The position numbers and the translations under genes were made by a program. From contig NZ_CP043627.1 in assembly GCF_016804325.1 (NCBI RefSeq), positions 1,356,001-1,420,000 of the forward strand: DNA of 64,000 nt, read 5' to 3'. This document shows, piece after piece, positions 37,367-45,988 of the stretch (positions are counted from its first letter, which is position 1; every line of letters starts with the position of its first letter). Under the pieces are notes generated by a model. That model saw nothing but the letters and a program-made list of their open reading frames with translations, ran no database searches and was not told the origin of the DNA. Origin of the DNA: Methylobacterium aquaticum (GTDB taxonomy: Bacteria; Pseudomonadota; Alphaproteobacteria; Rhizobiales; Beijerinckiaceae).

Positions 37367-38233
37367 ATGGATCTGTCGCTCATCATCGCGCTCGACGTCG
37401 TGAACGGGGCCGCCTCCCTGTTCCTGCTCTGCCTCGGTCTCGCGATCATCTTCGGAATGATGAAGATCATCAACCTGGCCCACGGCGAGTTCGTGATGCT
37501 CGGCGCCTATGCCACGGTGATCTCGGCCAATGCCGGACTCAACATCTGGATCGCGATGCTGGTCGTGGCGCCGCTCTTCGTCGGGCTGGTCGGGCTCGTC
37601 ATCGAGCGCTGCCTGATCCGGTTCCTGTACGGGCGCCTCGTCGATTCGATGCTGGCGACCTGGGGCCTGAGCCTGTGCCTGATCGGCCTCGTCACGACGA
37701 TCTTCGGCAACACCATCAACGGCGTGCCGACGCCGCTCGGCGGGTTCCAGGTCGGGGCCTACCGGTCGAGCTGGTACACGGTCTTCCTCCTCGGCATGGC
37801 CGTCCTGGTGATGGCGCTCGTCTACGGCGTGCTCCGCTTCACCCGCTTCGGCCTCGTCGCCCGGGCGGTGATGCTGAACCCGGGCATGGCAGCGACCCTC
37901 GGGGTCAATCCGGCGAAGATCTACATGGCGACCTTCGGCATCGGCGCCGCGGTCACCGGGCTCGCCGGCGGGCTCCTGGCGCCGGTCTCCGGCATCACCC
38001 CGGTGATGGGCACCGCCTTCGTCGCCAAGTGCTTCATCACCGTGGTGGGCGGGGGCGCGGCGATCATCTCGGGCACGCTCTCGGCCGCCGGCCTGTTCGG
38101 CCTCGTCAACCAGCTCGGCGCCTTCTTCACCACCCCGGTCTACGGCGAGGTGATCCTGTTCCTCTCCGCGATCCTGCTGATCCGCCTGCTGCCGCAGGGC
38201 ATCTCCGGCCGCTTCTTCAAGGGAACGCTCTGA
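37367..38233 (+). CDS. Branched-chain/urea/amide type ABC permease (LivH/UrtB-like)
   Basis: 288-residue permease with eight hydrophobic segments, the N-terminal NGAASLFLLCLGLAIIFGMM and INLAHGEFVMLGAY motif of LivH/UrtB, and the cytoplasmic loop RAVMLNPGMAATLGVNPAKIY. The second permease starts at the base after its stop codon. Confidence 0.88.
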   Translation: MDLSLIIALDVVNGAASLFLLCLGLAIIFGMMKIINLAHGEFVMLGAYATVISANAGLNIWIAMLVVAPLFVGLVGLVIERCLIRFLYGRLVDSMLATWGLSLCLIGLVTTIFGNTINGVPTPLGGFQVGAYRSSWYTVFLLGMAVLVMALVYGVLRFTRFGLVARAVMLNPGMAATLGVNPAKIYMATFGIGAAVTGLAGGLLAPVSGITPVMGTAFVAKCFITVVGGGAAIISGTLSAAGLFGLVNQLGAFFTTPVYGEVILFLSAILLIRLLPQGISGRFFKGTL

Positions 38234-39280
38234 ATGCCCGCTCGCCTCACGCTCGGGCTCCAGGCCCTGGCGGTCCTCGCCGCCGTCATTCTGGTCGCGG
38301 CGCTGCCCACCTATCTCGAACTCTTCACCCTGATGCAGCTGACGCTGTTTGCCGCGATGGGCGTGCTGGCGCTCAGCCTCGGCTTCATCTGGGGCTTCGG
38401 CGGCATCCTGTCCTTCGGCCAGACCGCGTTCTTCGGCCTGGGCGGCTACACCTACGCCATCGCGGCGATCAATTTCGGCGATTCGACCAACGCGATCCTG
38501 CTGGCGATCCTGTTCCCTGCCCTGTTCGCGGCGGCGCTCGGCTACTTCGTGTTCTACGGCCGGATCAGCGAGGTCTATCTCGGCGTCATCACGCTCACCG
38601 TCACGCTGATCCTGTTCAACGTCGTCAACTCGACGGCGGGCGACGCCTACACGATCGGCCAGGCCCGGCTCGGCGGCTTCAACGGCATCCCCTCGGTGCC
38701 GACCTTCAACGCCCCCTACACGCCGGATGCGGTGCTCACGCCCGAAGCCTCGTGGTGGGTCACCGGCTTCACGCTGGTCGGCGTCTATCTCCTCATGCGC
38801 CTGCTGCTCGCCAGTCCCTTCGGACGCATCGCCGTGGCGGTGCGCGAGAACGAGACCCGGGCGGCCTTGCTCGGCTACGATCCGCGCCTGATCAAGCTCG
38901 GCGTGTTCATGGTCGGCGGCGCCGTCGCCGGGCTGGCGGGCGCGCTCTACGTCAACTGGGGCGCCTTCGTCGGCCCGACGATCTTCTCCCTGGCGCTCTC
39001 GGCCGAGATCATCATCTGGATCACGGTCGGGGGCCTGGGCACCCTGATCGGCCCGGTACTGGGCTGCGTCCTGATCCAGTTCCTCAACGCCAAGATCGGC
39101 TCGCAGCAGGCCTTCAACTCCAACCTGGTGCTGGGCGTGATCCTGGTCGGCTTCGTGCTGCTGCTGCCGAAGGGCATCGTTCCGACGCTGAAGACCGCGT
39201 TCCTCGGCCTCGGCCGACGCGCCAAGCGGCGCCCCGCCCCTTCGACCTCGTCCCGGGCCCGGATCGCGGGAGCCGAATGA
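38234..39280 (+). CDS. Branched-chain/urea/amide type ABC permease (LivM/UrtC-like)
   Basis: 348-residue partner permease: ALSLGFIWGFGGILSFGQTAFFGLGGY (UrtC-like), LLASPFGRIAVAVRENETRA coupling loop and ISLAL-type terminal helices. ATG 38234 directly abuts the LivH-like stop. The stop at 39278-39280 lies in the first unit of a 16-bp tandem repeat. Confidence 0.88.
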   Translation: MPARLTLGLQALAVLAAVILVAALPTYLELFTLMQLTLFAAMGVLALSLGFIWGFGGILSFGQTAFFGLGGYTYAIAAINFGDSTNAILLAILFPALFAAALGYFVFYGRISEVYLGVITLTVTLILFNVVNSTAGDAYTIGQARLGGFNGIPSVPTFNAPYTPDAVLTPEASWWVTGFTLVGVYLLMRLLLASPFGRIAVAVRENETRAALLGYDPRLIKLGVFMVGGAVAGLAGALYVNWGAFVGPTIFSLALSAEIIIWITVGGLGTLIGPVLGCVLIQFLNAKIGSQQAFNSNLVLGVILVGFVLLLPKGIVPTLKTAFLGLGRRAKRRPAPSTSSRARIAGAE

Positions 39281-39333
39281 CATGAGAGCCGAATAACATG
39301 AGAGATGAATGACATGGGAGACGCATAAGATGG
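39275..39333 (+). repeat. 16-bp tandem repeats bridging permease stop and ATPase start
   Basis: GAATGACATGAGAGCC (39275-39290), GAATAACATGAGAGAT (39291-39306), GAATGACATGGGAGAC (39307-39322) and a partial GCATAAGATGG (39323-39333). Each unit carries a stop (TGA or TAA), an ATG and a GAGAG-like Shine-Dalgarno, so duplication has spaced the two genes out. Confidence 0.85.
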
Positions 39334-40058
39334 ATCCCCTCGTCCCCCTCCTGAAGACCGAGCACCTGACGATGCGCTTCGGCGGCGTCGTCGCCAACGA
39401 CGACGTGAGCTTTACTTTAGGCGAGATGGAGCTGCGCTGCCTGATCGGCCCGAACGGTGCCGGCAAGAGCACCTTCTTCAAGATGCTGACCGGCCAGCTG
39501 ACGCCGACTTCCGGCACCATCGCGTTCCGCGGTCAGACTCTGACCGGCCTGCAGAGCCACCAGATCGCCCGGCTCGGCATCGGCATCAAGACGCAGGTGC
39601 CGAACGTCTTCAACGGCGTGTCGGTGCGCGAGAACATCTGGCTCGCGGCCCGCCGCAAGACGACGCCGAAATTCACCGGGCCGCTCGTCGACGAGATCCT
39701 GGAGAAGATCCGGCTGACGCATCTCGCCGGGGCGACGGTGGGCCAGCTCTCGCACGGCCAGCGGCAATGGGTCGAGATCGGCACGGTGCTGGCGGGCGAT
39801 CCCGAGCTGATCCTCCTCGACGAGCCCGCCGCCGGCATGACCGACGAGGAGACGCATCGCACCGCCGAGATCATCCGCGAGATCAACAAGACCCGGGCGA
39901 TCGTCGTGGTCGAGCACGACATGGCATTCATCAAGATGATCGCCCGGACGGTCACGGTGTTCCACCAGGGCCGGATCATGATGGAGGACGGGATCGACGC
40001 CGTGCTCGCCGACCGGCGGGTGCGCGACGTCTATCTCGGCAAGAAGGTGGCGGCATGA
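39330..40058 (+). CDS. Branched-chain/urea/amide type ABC ATPase (LivG/UrtD-like)
   Basis: 242 residues with LTMRFGGVVANDDVSF, Walker A GPNGAGKST, GIKTQVPNVFNGVSVRENI (UrtD-like), signature LSHGQRQWVEIG, Walker B LILLDEPAAGM and VVEHDM. The LSHGQRQW form of the signature is characteristic of UrtD. ATG 39330 is preferred to 39309 because the latter lies in the tandem repeat. Confidence 0.88.
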   Translation: MDPLVPLLKTEHLTMRFGGVVANDDVSFTLGEMELRCLIGPNGAGKSTFFKMLTGQLTPTSGTIAFRGQTLTGLQSHQIARLGIGIKTQVPNVFNGVSVRENIWLAARRKTTPKFTGPLVDEILEKIRLTHLAGATVGQLSHGQRQWVEIGTVLAGDPELILLDEPAAGMTDEETHRTAEIIREINKTRAIVVVEHDMAFIKMIARTVTVFHQGRIMMEDGIDAVLADRRVRDVYLGKKVAA

Positions 40059-40756
40059 GCGCATTGCTGGACGTGGAAGGCCTGCGGGCGAGCTACGGCC
40101 GGGTGCCGATCCTGATGGGCGTGGATTTCACCCTGGAATCGGGAGAATATCTCGGCATCCTCGGCCATAACGGCATGGGCAAGACCACCCTGATGCGGAC
40201 CCTGATGGGGCACCTGGCCGCCGATGCCGGCGCGGTGCGCTTCGCCGGCACCGAGGTGACGCGGCTTCCCATCCACCAGCGCGCCCGCCTCGGGATGGGC
40301 CTGGTGCCTCAGGGCCGCGAGATCTTTTCCACCCTCAGCGTGCGCGAGAACCTGCGCATGGGGCTCGCCAGCGCGCCCAGGGAGGATCCCCGCATCATCG
40401 ACGACGTGCTCGCCGATTTCCCCCGCCTGGTGCGTCTCCTCGACCGGCGCGGCGGCGCCTTGTCGGGCGGCGAGCAGCAACTGCTCGCGCTCGCCCGCTG
40501 CCTCTGCACCCGGCCGAAGCTCGTCCTCCTCGACGAACCGACGGAGGGCATCCAGCCCTCGATCATCGAGGAGATCATCGAGACGCTGCTGGCGCTCAAG
40601 AAACGCTGGGACCTGTCGATGATCATCGTCGAGCAGAACCTCGACTTCATCACCTCCTTGTCCGACCGGGTGCTCGGCATCCAGAAGGGCCGCATCACCG
40701 GCGAGGTCTCGCGCGAGGACCTGCTGGCGGGGCGGATCGGGATGGCGGCGGCTTAG
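40055..40756 (+). CDS. Branched-chain/urea/amide type ABC ATPase (LivF/UrtE-like)
   Basis: 233 residues: Walker A GHNGMGKTT (UrtE-like), GLVPQGREIFSTLSVRENL, signature LSGGEQQLLALARCL, Walker B LVLLDEPTEGIQPS. The EGIQPS form is typical of UrtE and AmiF-like proteins. It starts in an ATGA overlap with the LivG-like gene. Confidence 0.88.
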   Translation: MSALLDVEGLRASYGRVPILMGVDFTLESGEYLGILGHNGMGKTTLMRTLMGHLAADAGAVRFAGTEVTRLPIHQRARLGMGLVPQGREIFSTLSVRENLRMGLASAPREDPRIIDDVLADFPRLVRLLDRRGGALSGGEQQLLALARCLCTRPKLVLLDEPTEGIQPSIIEEIIETLLALKKRWDLSMIIVEQNLDFITSLSDRVLGIQKGRITGEVSREDLLAGRIGMAAA

Positions 40757-40844
40757 AGTTCCATCAGAGCCCGCTGCAACACCGTGCATGACAGGACGTT
40801 TCACAAGCATGGCAACTCTTCCCACTCACACCCTCATCCTGGGA

Positions 40845-41088
40845 GCCTGTTTGAGCAGCGTGATTTGACAAAAATCGAGAACAATCAGGAGATATCCTAC
40901 CATTCCACCTCATCCTGAGGTGTTAGTCGATCGCAGATCGACTGACCTCGAAGGAGGGCTCCAGAAGTCTCTGCGACCCCGGAGCCCTCCTTCGAGGCTC
41001 ACTTCGTTCGCACCTCAGGATGAGGTTAGCGGGTAGGATGATCCCTTCTGTCTCAAATATTGGGTAGAAATACTGCTCAAACAGGCTC
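40845..41088. repeat. MITE-like element with GAGCCTGTTTGAGC ends, carrying a palindrome
   Basis: Ends GAGCCTGTTTGAGCAG (40845-40860) and CTGCTCAAACAGGCTC (41073-41088) are perfect inverted repeats. A CCTCATCCTGAGG palindrome (40907-41026) sits in the middle. The flanking parts match 48759-48857, which lacks that palindrome. Confidence 0.8.
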
Positions 41089-41203
41089 TGAGGTGTTAGT
41101 CGATCGAAGATCGACTGACCTCGAAGGAGGGCGCCAGAGATCGCACAGGCTTCTGGAGCCCTCCTTCGAGGCTGCCGCAAGCGGCAGCACCTCAGGATGA
41201 GGT
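41088..41203. repeat. Left-truncated palindromic repeat
   Basis: A further CCTCATCCTGAGG-family copy that begins at CTGAGGTG (left 8-10 bp missing) exactly where the preceding element ends, and runs to CACCTCAGGATGAGGT. The remaining 41204-41372 has an AT-rich stretch (41259-41330) that may hold the amidase promoter. Confidence 0.8.
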
Positions 41204-41372
41204 TGAGGGGAGGAAGGCCGATTCAGCAATTTCATGCTCATGCCGTATGCTGTTGTTGCGCAAAACAGCGTTCTGTTTTGAATTTTATTTGATGAATCAG
41301 TTCTCGTTTTACCGCAAAATTCTCTAGCCGGTTCGATTCCCACTCTCGCATGCAAACCCAAGGAGACGCCCC

Positions 41373-42887
41373 ATGGCCATCACCCGCCCGAGTGCCGCCC
41401 AGGTCCGCGAGCTCGCCGCCAGCCTCCACATGTCCCTGTCGCCCGAGGAGGCCGCGGCCTACCGGGCACTCATGGACGGCTCGTTCGACGCCTACGACGT
41501 CGTCGACGCCCTGCCCGACCACATCCCGCCGGTGAAGTATCCCCGCACCCCGGGCACCCGCCCGGCGCCCGAGGAGAATCCGCTCGGCGCCTGGTACTGG
41601 AAGAGCGAGGTGAAGGGCGCCGACACCGGCAAGCTCGCCGGCAAGACCGTGGCGCTGAAGGACAACGTCGCGCTCGCCGGCGTACCGATGATGAACGGCG
41701 CCTCGACGCTCGAAGGCTTCGTGCCGGCCTCGGACGCCACCATCGTGACCCGGATGCTCGATGCCGGCGCCACCATCCTGGGCAAGGCGGTCTGCGAGCA
41801 TTTCTGCCTGTCGGGCGGCAGCCACACCTCGGATCCGGGACCGGTCCACAACCCGCACCGGATCGGCTACTCGGCCGGCGGCTCGTCCTCGGGCAGCGGC
41901 GCGCTGGTGGCCGCCGGCGAGGTCGATCTGGCGATCGGCGGCGACCAGGGCGGATCGATCCGCATTCCCGCCTCGTATTGCGGGATCGTCGGCATGAAGC
42001 CGACCCACGGCCTCGTGCCCTATACCGGCGTGATGCCGATCGAAACCACGATCGACCATACCGGCCCGATGACCGCGAGCGTCGGCGACAACGCCCTGCT
42101 GCTCGAGGTCCTGGCCGGTCCCGACGGGCTCGATCCCCGGCAATATGCGCCGCAGGTCGCCGCCTACACGCAAGCGCTGAAGAAGGGCGCCAAGGGCCTG
42201 AAGATCGGCCTCCTGACGGAGGGTTTCTCCGCCCCCGGCATGCAGGAGGCAGTGGCCGACAAGGTCCGAGCGGCGGCCGCCCGGTTCGAGGCCCTTGGCG
42301 CCACGGTCGAGGAGGTGTCGCTGCCGGCCTACCGGACGGCAGCCGCGGTCTGGGCCCCGATCGCGCTCGAAGGCCTGACCCAGCAGATGATGCTCGGCAA
42401 CGGCATGGGCTTCAACTGGAAGGGCGCCTACGATGTCGGGCTGTTCGACGCCCACTCGGCCTGGCGCACCAAGGCCGACGACCTGTCGGAGACGCTGAAG
42501 ATCTCGATGCTGATCGGCCAATGGGGCCTGACCCATTACCGCGGCCGCTACTACGCCAAGGCGCAGAACCTCGCCCGCAAGGTGCGAGAAGACTTTGCGG
42601 AGTGCTTCAAGACCTACGACCTGCTGCTCTGCCCGACCCTGCCCTGCACCGCCACCAAGCTGCCGGAGAAGGGCGCGCCGCTCGAGGAGGTCATCGTCCG
42701 CGCCTTCGAGATGGTCGCCTCGACCTCGCCGATGGACGTGACCGGCAATCCCTCGATGTCGATCCCCTGCGGCCTCGTCGACGGCCTGCCGGTCGGGATG
42801 ATGCTGACGGCGCGGGACTGGAACGAGAGCGCGATCTACCAGGCCGCCGCCGCCTTCGAGGGCGCCGGCGACTGGAAGACGTTCTGA
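41373..42887 (+). CDS. Amidase (amidase-signature family)
   Basis: 504-residue hydrolase that cleaves carboxamides to acid and ammonia. It has the Ser-cisSer-Lys triad of the amidase-signature family: lysine in VALKDNV, cis-serine in [12 protein letters not shown] and nucleophile serine in [11 protein letters not shown]. The N-terminal alpha-helical extension (about 1-70) is as in Rhodococcus/nitrile-pathway amidases. ATG 41373 follows AAGGAGA. It lies downstream of an amide-type importer and overlaps the next gene by one base, so uptake followed by hydrolysis is a reasonable model. Confidence 0.88.
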   Translation: MAITRPSAAQVRELAASLHMSLSPEEAAAYRALMDGSFDAYDVVDALPDHIPPVKYPRTPGTRPAPEENPLGAWYWKSEVKGADTGKLAGKTVALKDNVALAGVPMMNGASTLEGFVPASDATIVTRMLDAGATILGKAVCEHFCLSGGSHTSDPGPVHNPHRIGYSAGGSSSGSGALVAAGEVDLAIGGDQGGSIRIPASYCGIVGMKPTHGLVPYTGVMPIETTIDHTGPMTASVGDNALLLEVLAGPDGLDPRQYAPQVAAYTQALKKGAKGLKIGLLTEGFSAPGMQEAVADKVRAAAARFEALGATVEEVSLPAYRTAAAVWAPIALEGLTQQMMLGNGMGFNWKGAYDVGLFDAHSAWRTKADDLSETLKISMLIGQWGLTHYRGRYYAKAQNLARKVREDFAECFKTYDLLLCPTLPCTATKLPEKGAPLEEVIVRAFEMVASTSPMDVTGNPSMSIPCGLVDGLPVGMMLTARDWNESAIYQAAAAFEGAGDWKTF

Positions 42888-43183
42888 TGAAGACGATCAG
42901 CGCCATCCTCCGCGCCCGGCCGGGCGCGGAGGAGACCTTGCGCGATGCGCTGCTCGACGTGGCGGCGCATGTCGCCGCGAACGAACCCGACACGGTCGGT
43001 TTCTTCGTCTCGCAGGATGCGGGCGACCCGACCCGCTTCACCACCTACGAGCGGTTCACCGATGCGGCGGCGATGGACCGGCACAACGGCTCGGCGGCGG
43101 TGGCGCGGTTCTTTGCCATCGCGCAACCGATCCTCGACGGCGAGGTGATCCTGGTGACCGCCGACGAAATCTCCGCCAGATGA
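42887..43183 (+). CDS. Antibiotic-biosynthesis monooxygenase (ABM) domain protein
   Basis: 98-residue ferredoxin-like-fold protein: ISAILRARPGAEETLRDALLDVAAHV, DTVGFFVSQDAGDPTRFTTYERFTDAAAMDRH, then a helix FFAIAQPILDG. Such proteins are quinol or small-molecule monooxygenases or heme oxygenases. It is translationally coupled to the amidase (TGATG) and to the GMC oxidoreductase (ATGA), implying a shared pathway. Confidence 0.8.
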   Translation: MKTISAILRARPGAEETLRDALLDVAAHVAANEPDTVGFFVSQDAGDPTRFTTYERFTDAAAMDRHNGSAAVARFFAIAQPILDGEVILVTADEISAR

Positions 43184-44763
43184 TCGGCAAGGTGAGCCCC
43201 TACGATACCCTGATCGTCGGCGCCGGCAGCGCCGGCTGCGTCCTGGCGGGTCGGCTGAGCGCCGATCCGGCCCGCCGGGTCCTGCTGCTCGAAGCGGGCG
43301 GCGAACCGCCGCTCGGCGCCATCATCCCGTCCGACTGGCCGAGCCTGTTCGACACGGAGGTCGATTGGGGCTTCCACACCGAGCCGCAAGCCGGCTGCCG
43401 CCACCGGCGGATCTTCTGGCCCCGCGGCCGGATGCTGGGCGGCTCGGGCTCGCTCAACGCCATGATCTACCTGCGCGGACTGCCCTCGGACTATGACGGC
43501 TGGGCGGCCATGGGCTGCCCCGGCTGGGGCTGGCGCGACGTGCTGCCGGATTTTCTCGGCTCCGAGGACAATCGCCGCTTCGGCAACCACCCGTTCCACG
43601 GCACCGGCGGTCCGCTCGCGGTCGAGGATTGCCCCTATCGCGACGAGGGCGAGACGCTCTGGGTCGAGGCCGCCCTGGCCGCAGGCCACCCGGCGAACCC
43701 GGATTTCAACGGCGGAAGCCAGGAGGGCGTCGGCTTCTTCCAGCTGACCACCCGTGGTGGCGAGCGCTTCGGCACCAAGCGGGCCTATCTCGATCCGGCG
43801 CGGGACCGGCAGAACCTGACGATCGAGACCGGCGTGCTCGTCACCCGCATCATGGTCGAGAACGGGCGCGCGGTCGGCGTCGAGTACCTGCGCAACGGCC
43901 GGCCCGAGCGGGCCTTCGCGGATCAGGTCGTGCTCGCGGCCGGCGCGATCGCCTCGCCGCATCTCCTGATGCTCTCCGGCATCGGCCCGGCGGATGCGCT
44001 CGGGCGAGCCGGCGTCGCACCGGTTCACGACCTCCCGGGCGTCGGCCAGGATCTGCAGGACCACCCGGCGATCACCCTCGCCTTCGCGGCGACGCGCCCG
44101 ATCGGCCTCGGCGCCCTGGACGCGGCCGAGAGCATCCGAGAATGGCAGGCGCACCGCGTCGGCCCGCGGACCTCCAACTGGGCATCGGCGGGCGGCCAGG
44201 TCGCCACGAGGCCCGACCTCGAGCCCGACCTCCAGCTCTACGGCATCGCCGCACCGCACCGCGATTACGGCCGGTTCCTCTATCCGGAATCCGGCTTCAC
44301 CCTGTTCGCGGTCCTGCAACGGCCGGAGAGCCGCGGCGAGATCCGCCTGCGCTCCGCCGACCCGATCATGGCGCCGGCGATCGACCCGCGCTACCTGAGC
44401 GACGAGGGCGGCCGCGACCTCGCCACCCTGGTCGAGGGCGTGAGGATCAACCGGGCGATCGCGGCGGCCGGCCCGCTCGCCGAGGTCATCGCCCACGAAT
44501 TGAGCCCTTCGGCCGAATGCGTGAGCGACGAGGCCATCGCCCGGCACGTCCGCGGCCACCTCGCCTCGCTCTACCACCCGTCGAGCACCTGCCGGATGGG
44601 CAGAGACCCCGCGGCGGTCGTCGATCCGGACAGCTTCGCGGTCCACGGCCTCGACGGCCTGTTCGTCGCCGATGCCTCGATATTCCCCACAATGATTTCC
44701 GCCAACCTCAACGCGACGGTGATCCTGGTGGCCGAGCGGGCGGCGCGGGCGCTGGCGGGCTGA
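43180..44763 (+). CDS. GMC family FAD oxidoreductase (choline-dehydrogenase-like)
   Basis: 527 residues. FAD motif IVGAGSAGCVLAGRLS at residues 12-27, GMC signature 1 PRGRMLGGSGSLNAMIYLRG (about 81-100), signature 2 VLAAGAIASPHLLMLSGIG, and catalytic C-terminal HPSSTCRMG with the histidine, plus NLNATVILVAERAA. GMC enzymes oxidise alcohols such as choline or aromatic alcohols. It is last in the amidase-ABM-GMC operon. The substrate is unknown, but an alcohol released from the same compound is a reasonable guess. Confidence 0.88.
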   Translation: MIGKVSPYDTLIVGAGSAGCVLAGRLSADPARRVLLLEAGGEPPLGAIIPSDWPSLFDTEVDWGFHTEPQAGCRHRRIFWPRGRMLGGSGSLNAMIYLRGLPSDYDGWAAMGCPGWGWRDVLPDFLGSEDNRRFGNHPFHGTGGPLAVEDCPYRDEGETLWVEAALAAGHPANPDFNGGSQEGVGFFQLTTRGGERFGTKRAYLDPARDRQNLTIETGVLVTRIMVENGRAVGVEYLRNGRPERAFADQVVLAAGAIASPHLLMLSGIGPADALGRAGVAPVHDLPGVGQDLQDHPAITLAFAATRPIGLGALDAAESIREWQAHRVGPRTSNWASAGGQVATRPDLEPDLQLYGIAAPHRDYGRFLYPESGFTLFAVLQRPESRGEIRLRSADPIMAPAIDPRYLSDEGGRDLATLVEGVRINRAIAAAGPLAEVIAHELSPSAECVSDEAIARHVRGHLASLYHPSSTCRMGRDPAAVVDPDSFAVHGLDGLFVADASIFPTMISANLNATVILVAERAARALAG

Positions 44764-44934
44764 CCGCGCCGCTACGAGGGCCGCACCGCGCCGCCGTCGC
44801 GGGCGGGCGTCGCGCCGTCATCCTCCGCGGCTCGAACTTCGTGGGACTGTTGCAGTCTTGCAGCAGGCAGGCCGGCCGGCATCGTCTCTAAGCAGGGATA
44901 CCCGAGCGCAGCATAACAAGGTCCCCGCGCGATC

Positions 44935-45960
44935 ATGACCGGACACCCCACGCCGATCCGACGCGTGTCGGCAGCCGCGGGCATCCTGCTCGTCCTGTCC
45001 GTCTCGGCGCCCGCTCGGGCCGAGCCGGCCGACCGGCCCGAGGCGAACCGGAAAGACGGGCGACATTCCGACAGGAACGGGGCGCAACAGCCCGGCACCG
45101 ATGACGGCAAGAAGGACGGCGGCAAGAAGGACGGTGGAGAGAAGGACGTCGATACCGAGCACCTGTTCGGCTTCACCGAAGGCGCCGATGCCGGCGAGAA
45201 GGGGGAGCAGGAGGCGGTGGTCGATACCGTCACCCGCATCGGCAAGCGCACGGGCGGCCCCGGATCGTCGACCTACCGCGTGCTCGACACACGGTTCGCC
45301 TACCAGTTCAACCCCATCGACAAGCTGAGCATCGAGTTCAGCGCCTTCGGCACGCTGCGGCGGCAACGCAACGTCCTGGATCTCGACGACAAGTCCTACG
45401 GGACCTTCGACGGCGCCTCGCTGGAGGTGAAGTACCAGTTCCTGAAAGGGTCGAAGGAGCAGCCGCTGGGCCTCGCCCTGGAGGTGCGCCCGCGCTTCAC
45501 ACGCATCCTGCCGGTCGAAGGCCAGGGCGCCGACATCTTCGACATCGAGAGCCTGCTCCAGCTCGACGTGCAGCTGGTGCCGGACAGGCTCTGGTACGGC
45601 AGCAACATCAGCTTCGAGCCCGCGGCCGGTCGCCGGCGCGGCGGCGGTTCCGGCTACCGCTCCTCGACCTTCCTGTGGTCGAACGCCCTGGTGGCCCGGG
45701 TCGGGGAGAGCACCTATCTCGGACCGGAGATCCGCTACCTGCGCGGCTATGACGGCACCTTCCTGAACCAGCTCGAGAGCGAGGCGCTCACCGTCGGCCC
45801 TGCCCTGCATCACCGGTTCACCGAGAAGATCTGGCTGACGGTGGCGTATGCGGGACAGGTCTGGGGCCGCGACGCCGATCCGGCCCTGGCCGGCCGCGCC
45901 CTCGGGCTGAACCAGTTCGAGCGGCATCACGTCCGGGTCAAGTTCGGGATGGAGTTCTGA
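44935..45960 (+). CDS. Outer-membrane beta-barrel-like protein with charged linker
   Basis: 341 residues. After a signal peptide (cleavage near APARA) comes a hydrophilic linker of repeated D/K/G units (DGKKDGGKKDGGEKD, about residues 58-75), then alternating amphipathic strands such as FAYQFNPIDKLSIEFSAFG, GASLEVKYQFLKG and LALEVRPRFTRI, ending in the terminal phenylalanine of FGMEF that is typical of beta-barrels. I do not recognise a named family. It is not in an obvious operon. Confidence 0.65.
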   Translation: MTGHPTPIRRVSAAAGILLVLSVSAPARAEPADRPEANRKDGRHSDRNGAQQPGTDDGKKDGGKKDGGEKDVDTEHLFGFTEGADAGEKGEQEAVVDTVTRIGKRTGGPGSSTYRVLDTRFAYQFNPIDKLSIEFSAFGTLRRQRNVLDLDDKSYGTFDGASLEVKYQFLKGSKEQPLGLALEVRPRFTRILPVEGQGADIFDIESLLQLDVQLVPDRLWYGSNISFEPAAGRRRGGGSGYRSSTFLWSNALVARVGESTYLGPEIRYLRGYDGTFLNQLESEALTVGPALHHRFTEKIWLTVAYAGQVWGRDADPALAGRALGLNQFERHHVRVKFGMEF

Positions 45961-45988
45961 CCGGCGATCGCCCTCGGCCGTTCGTCGC

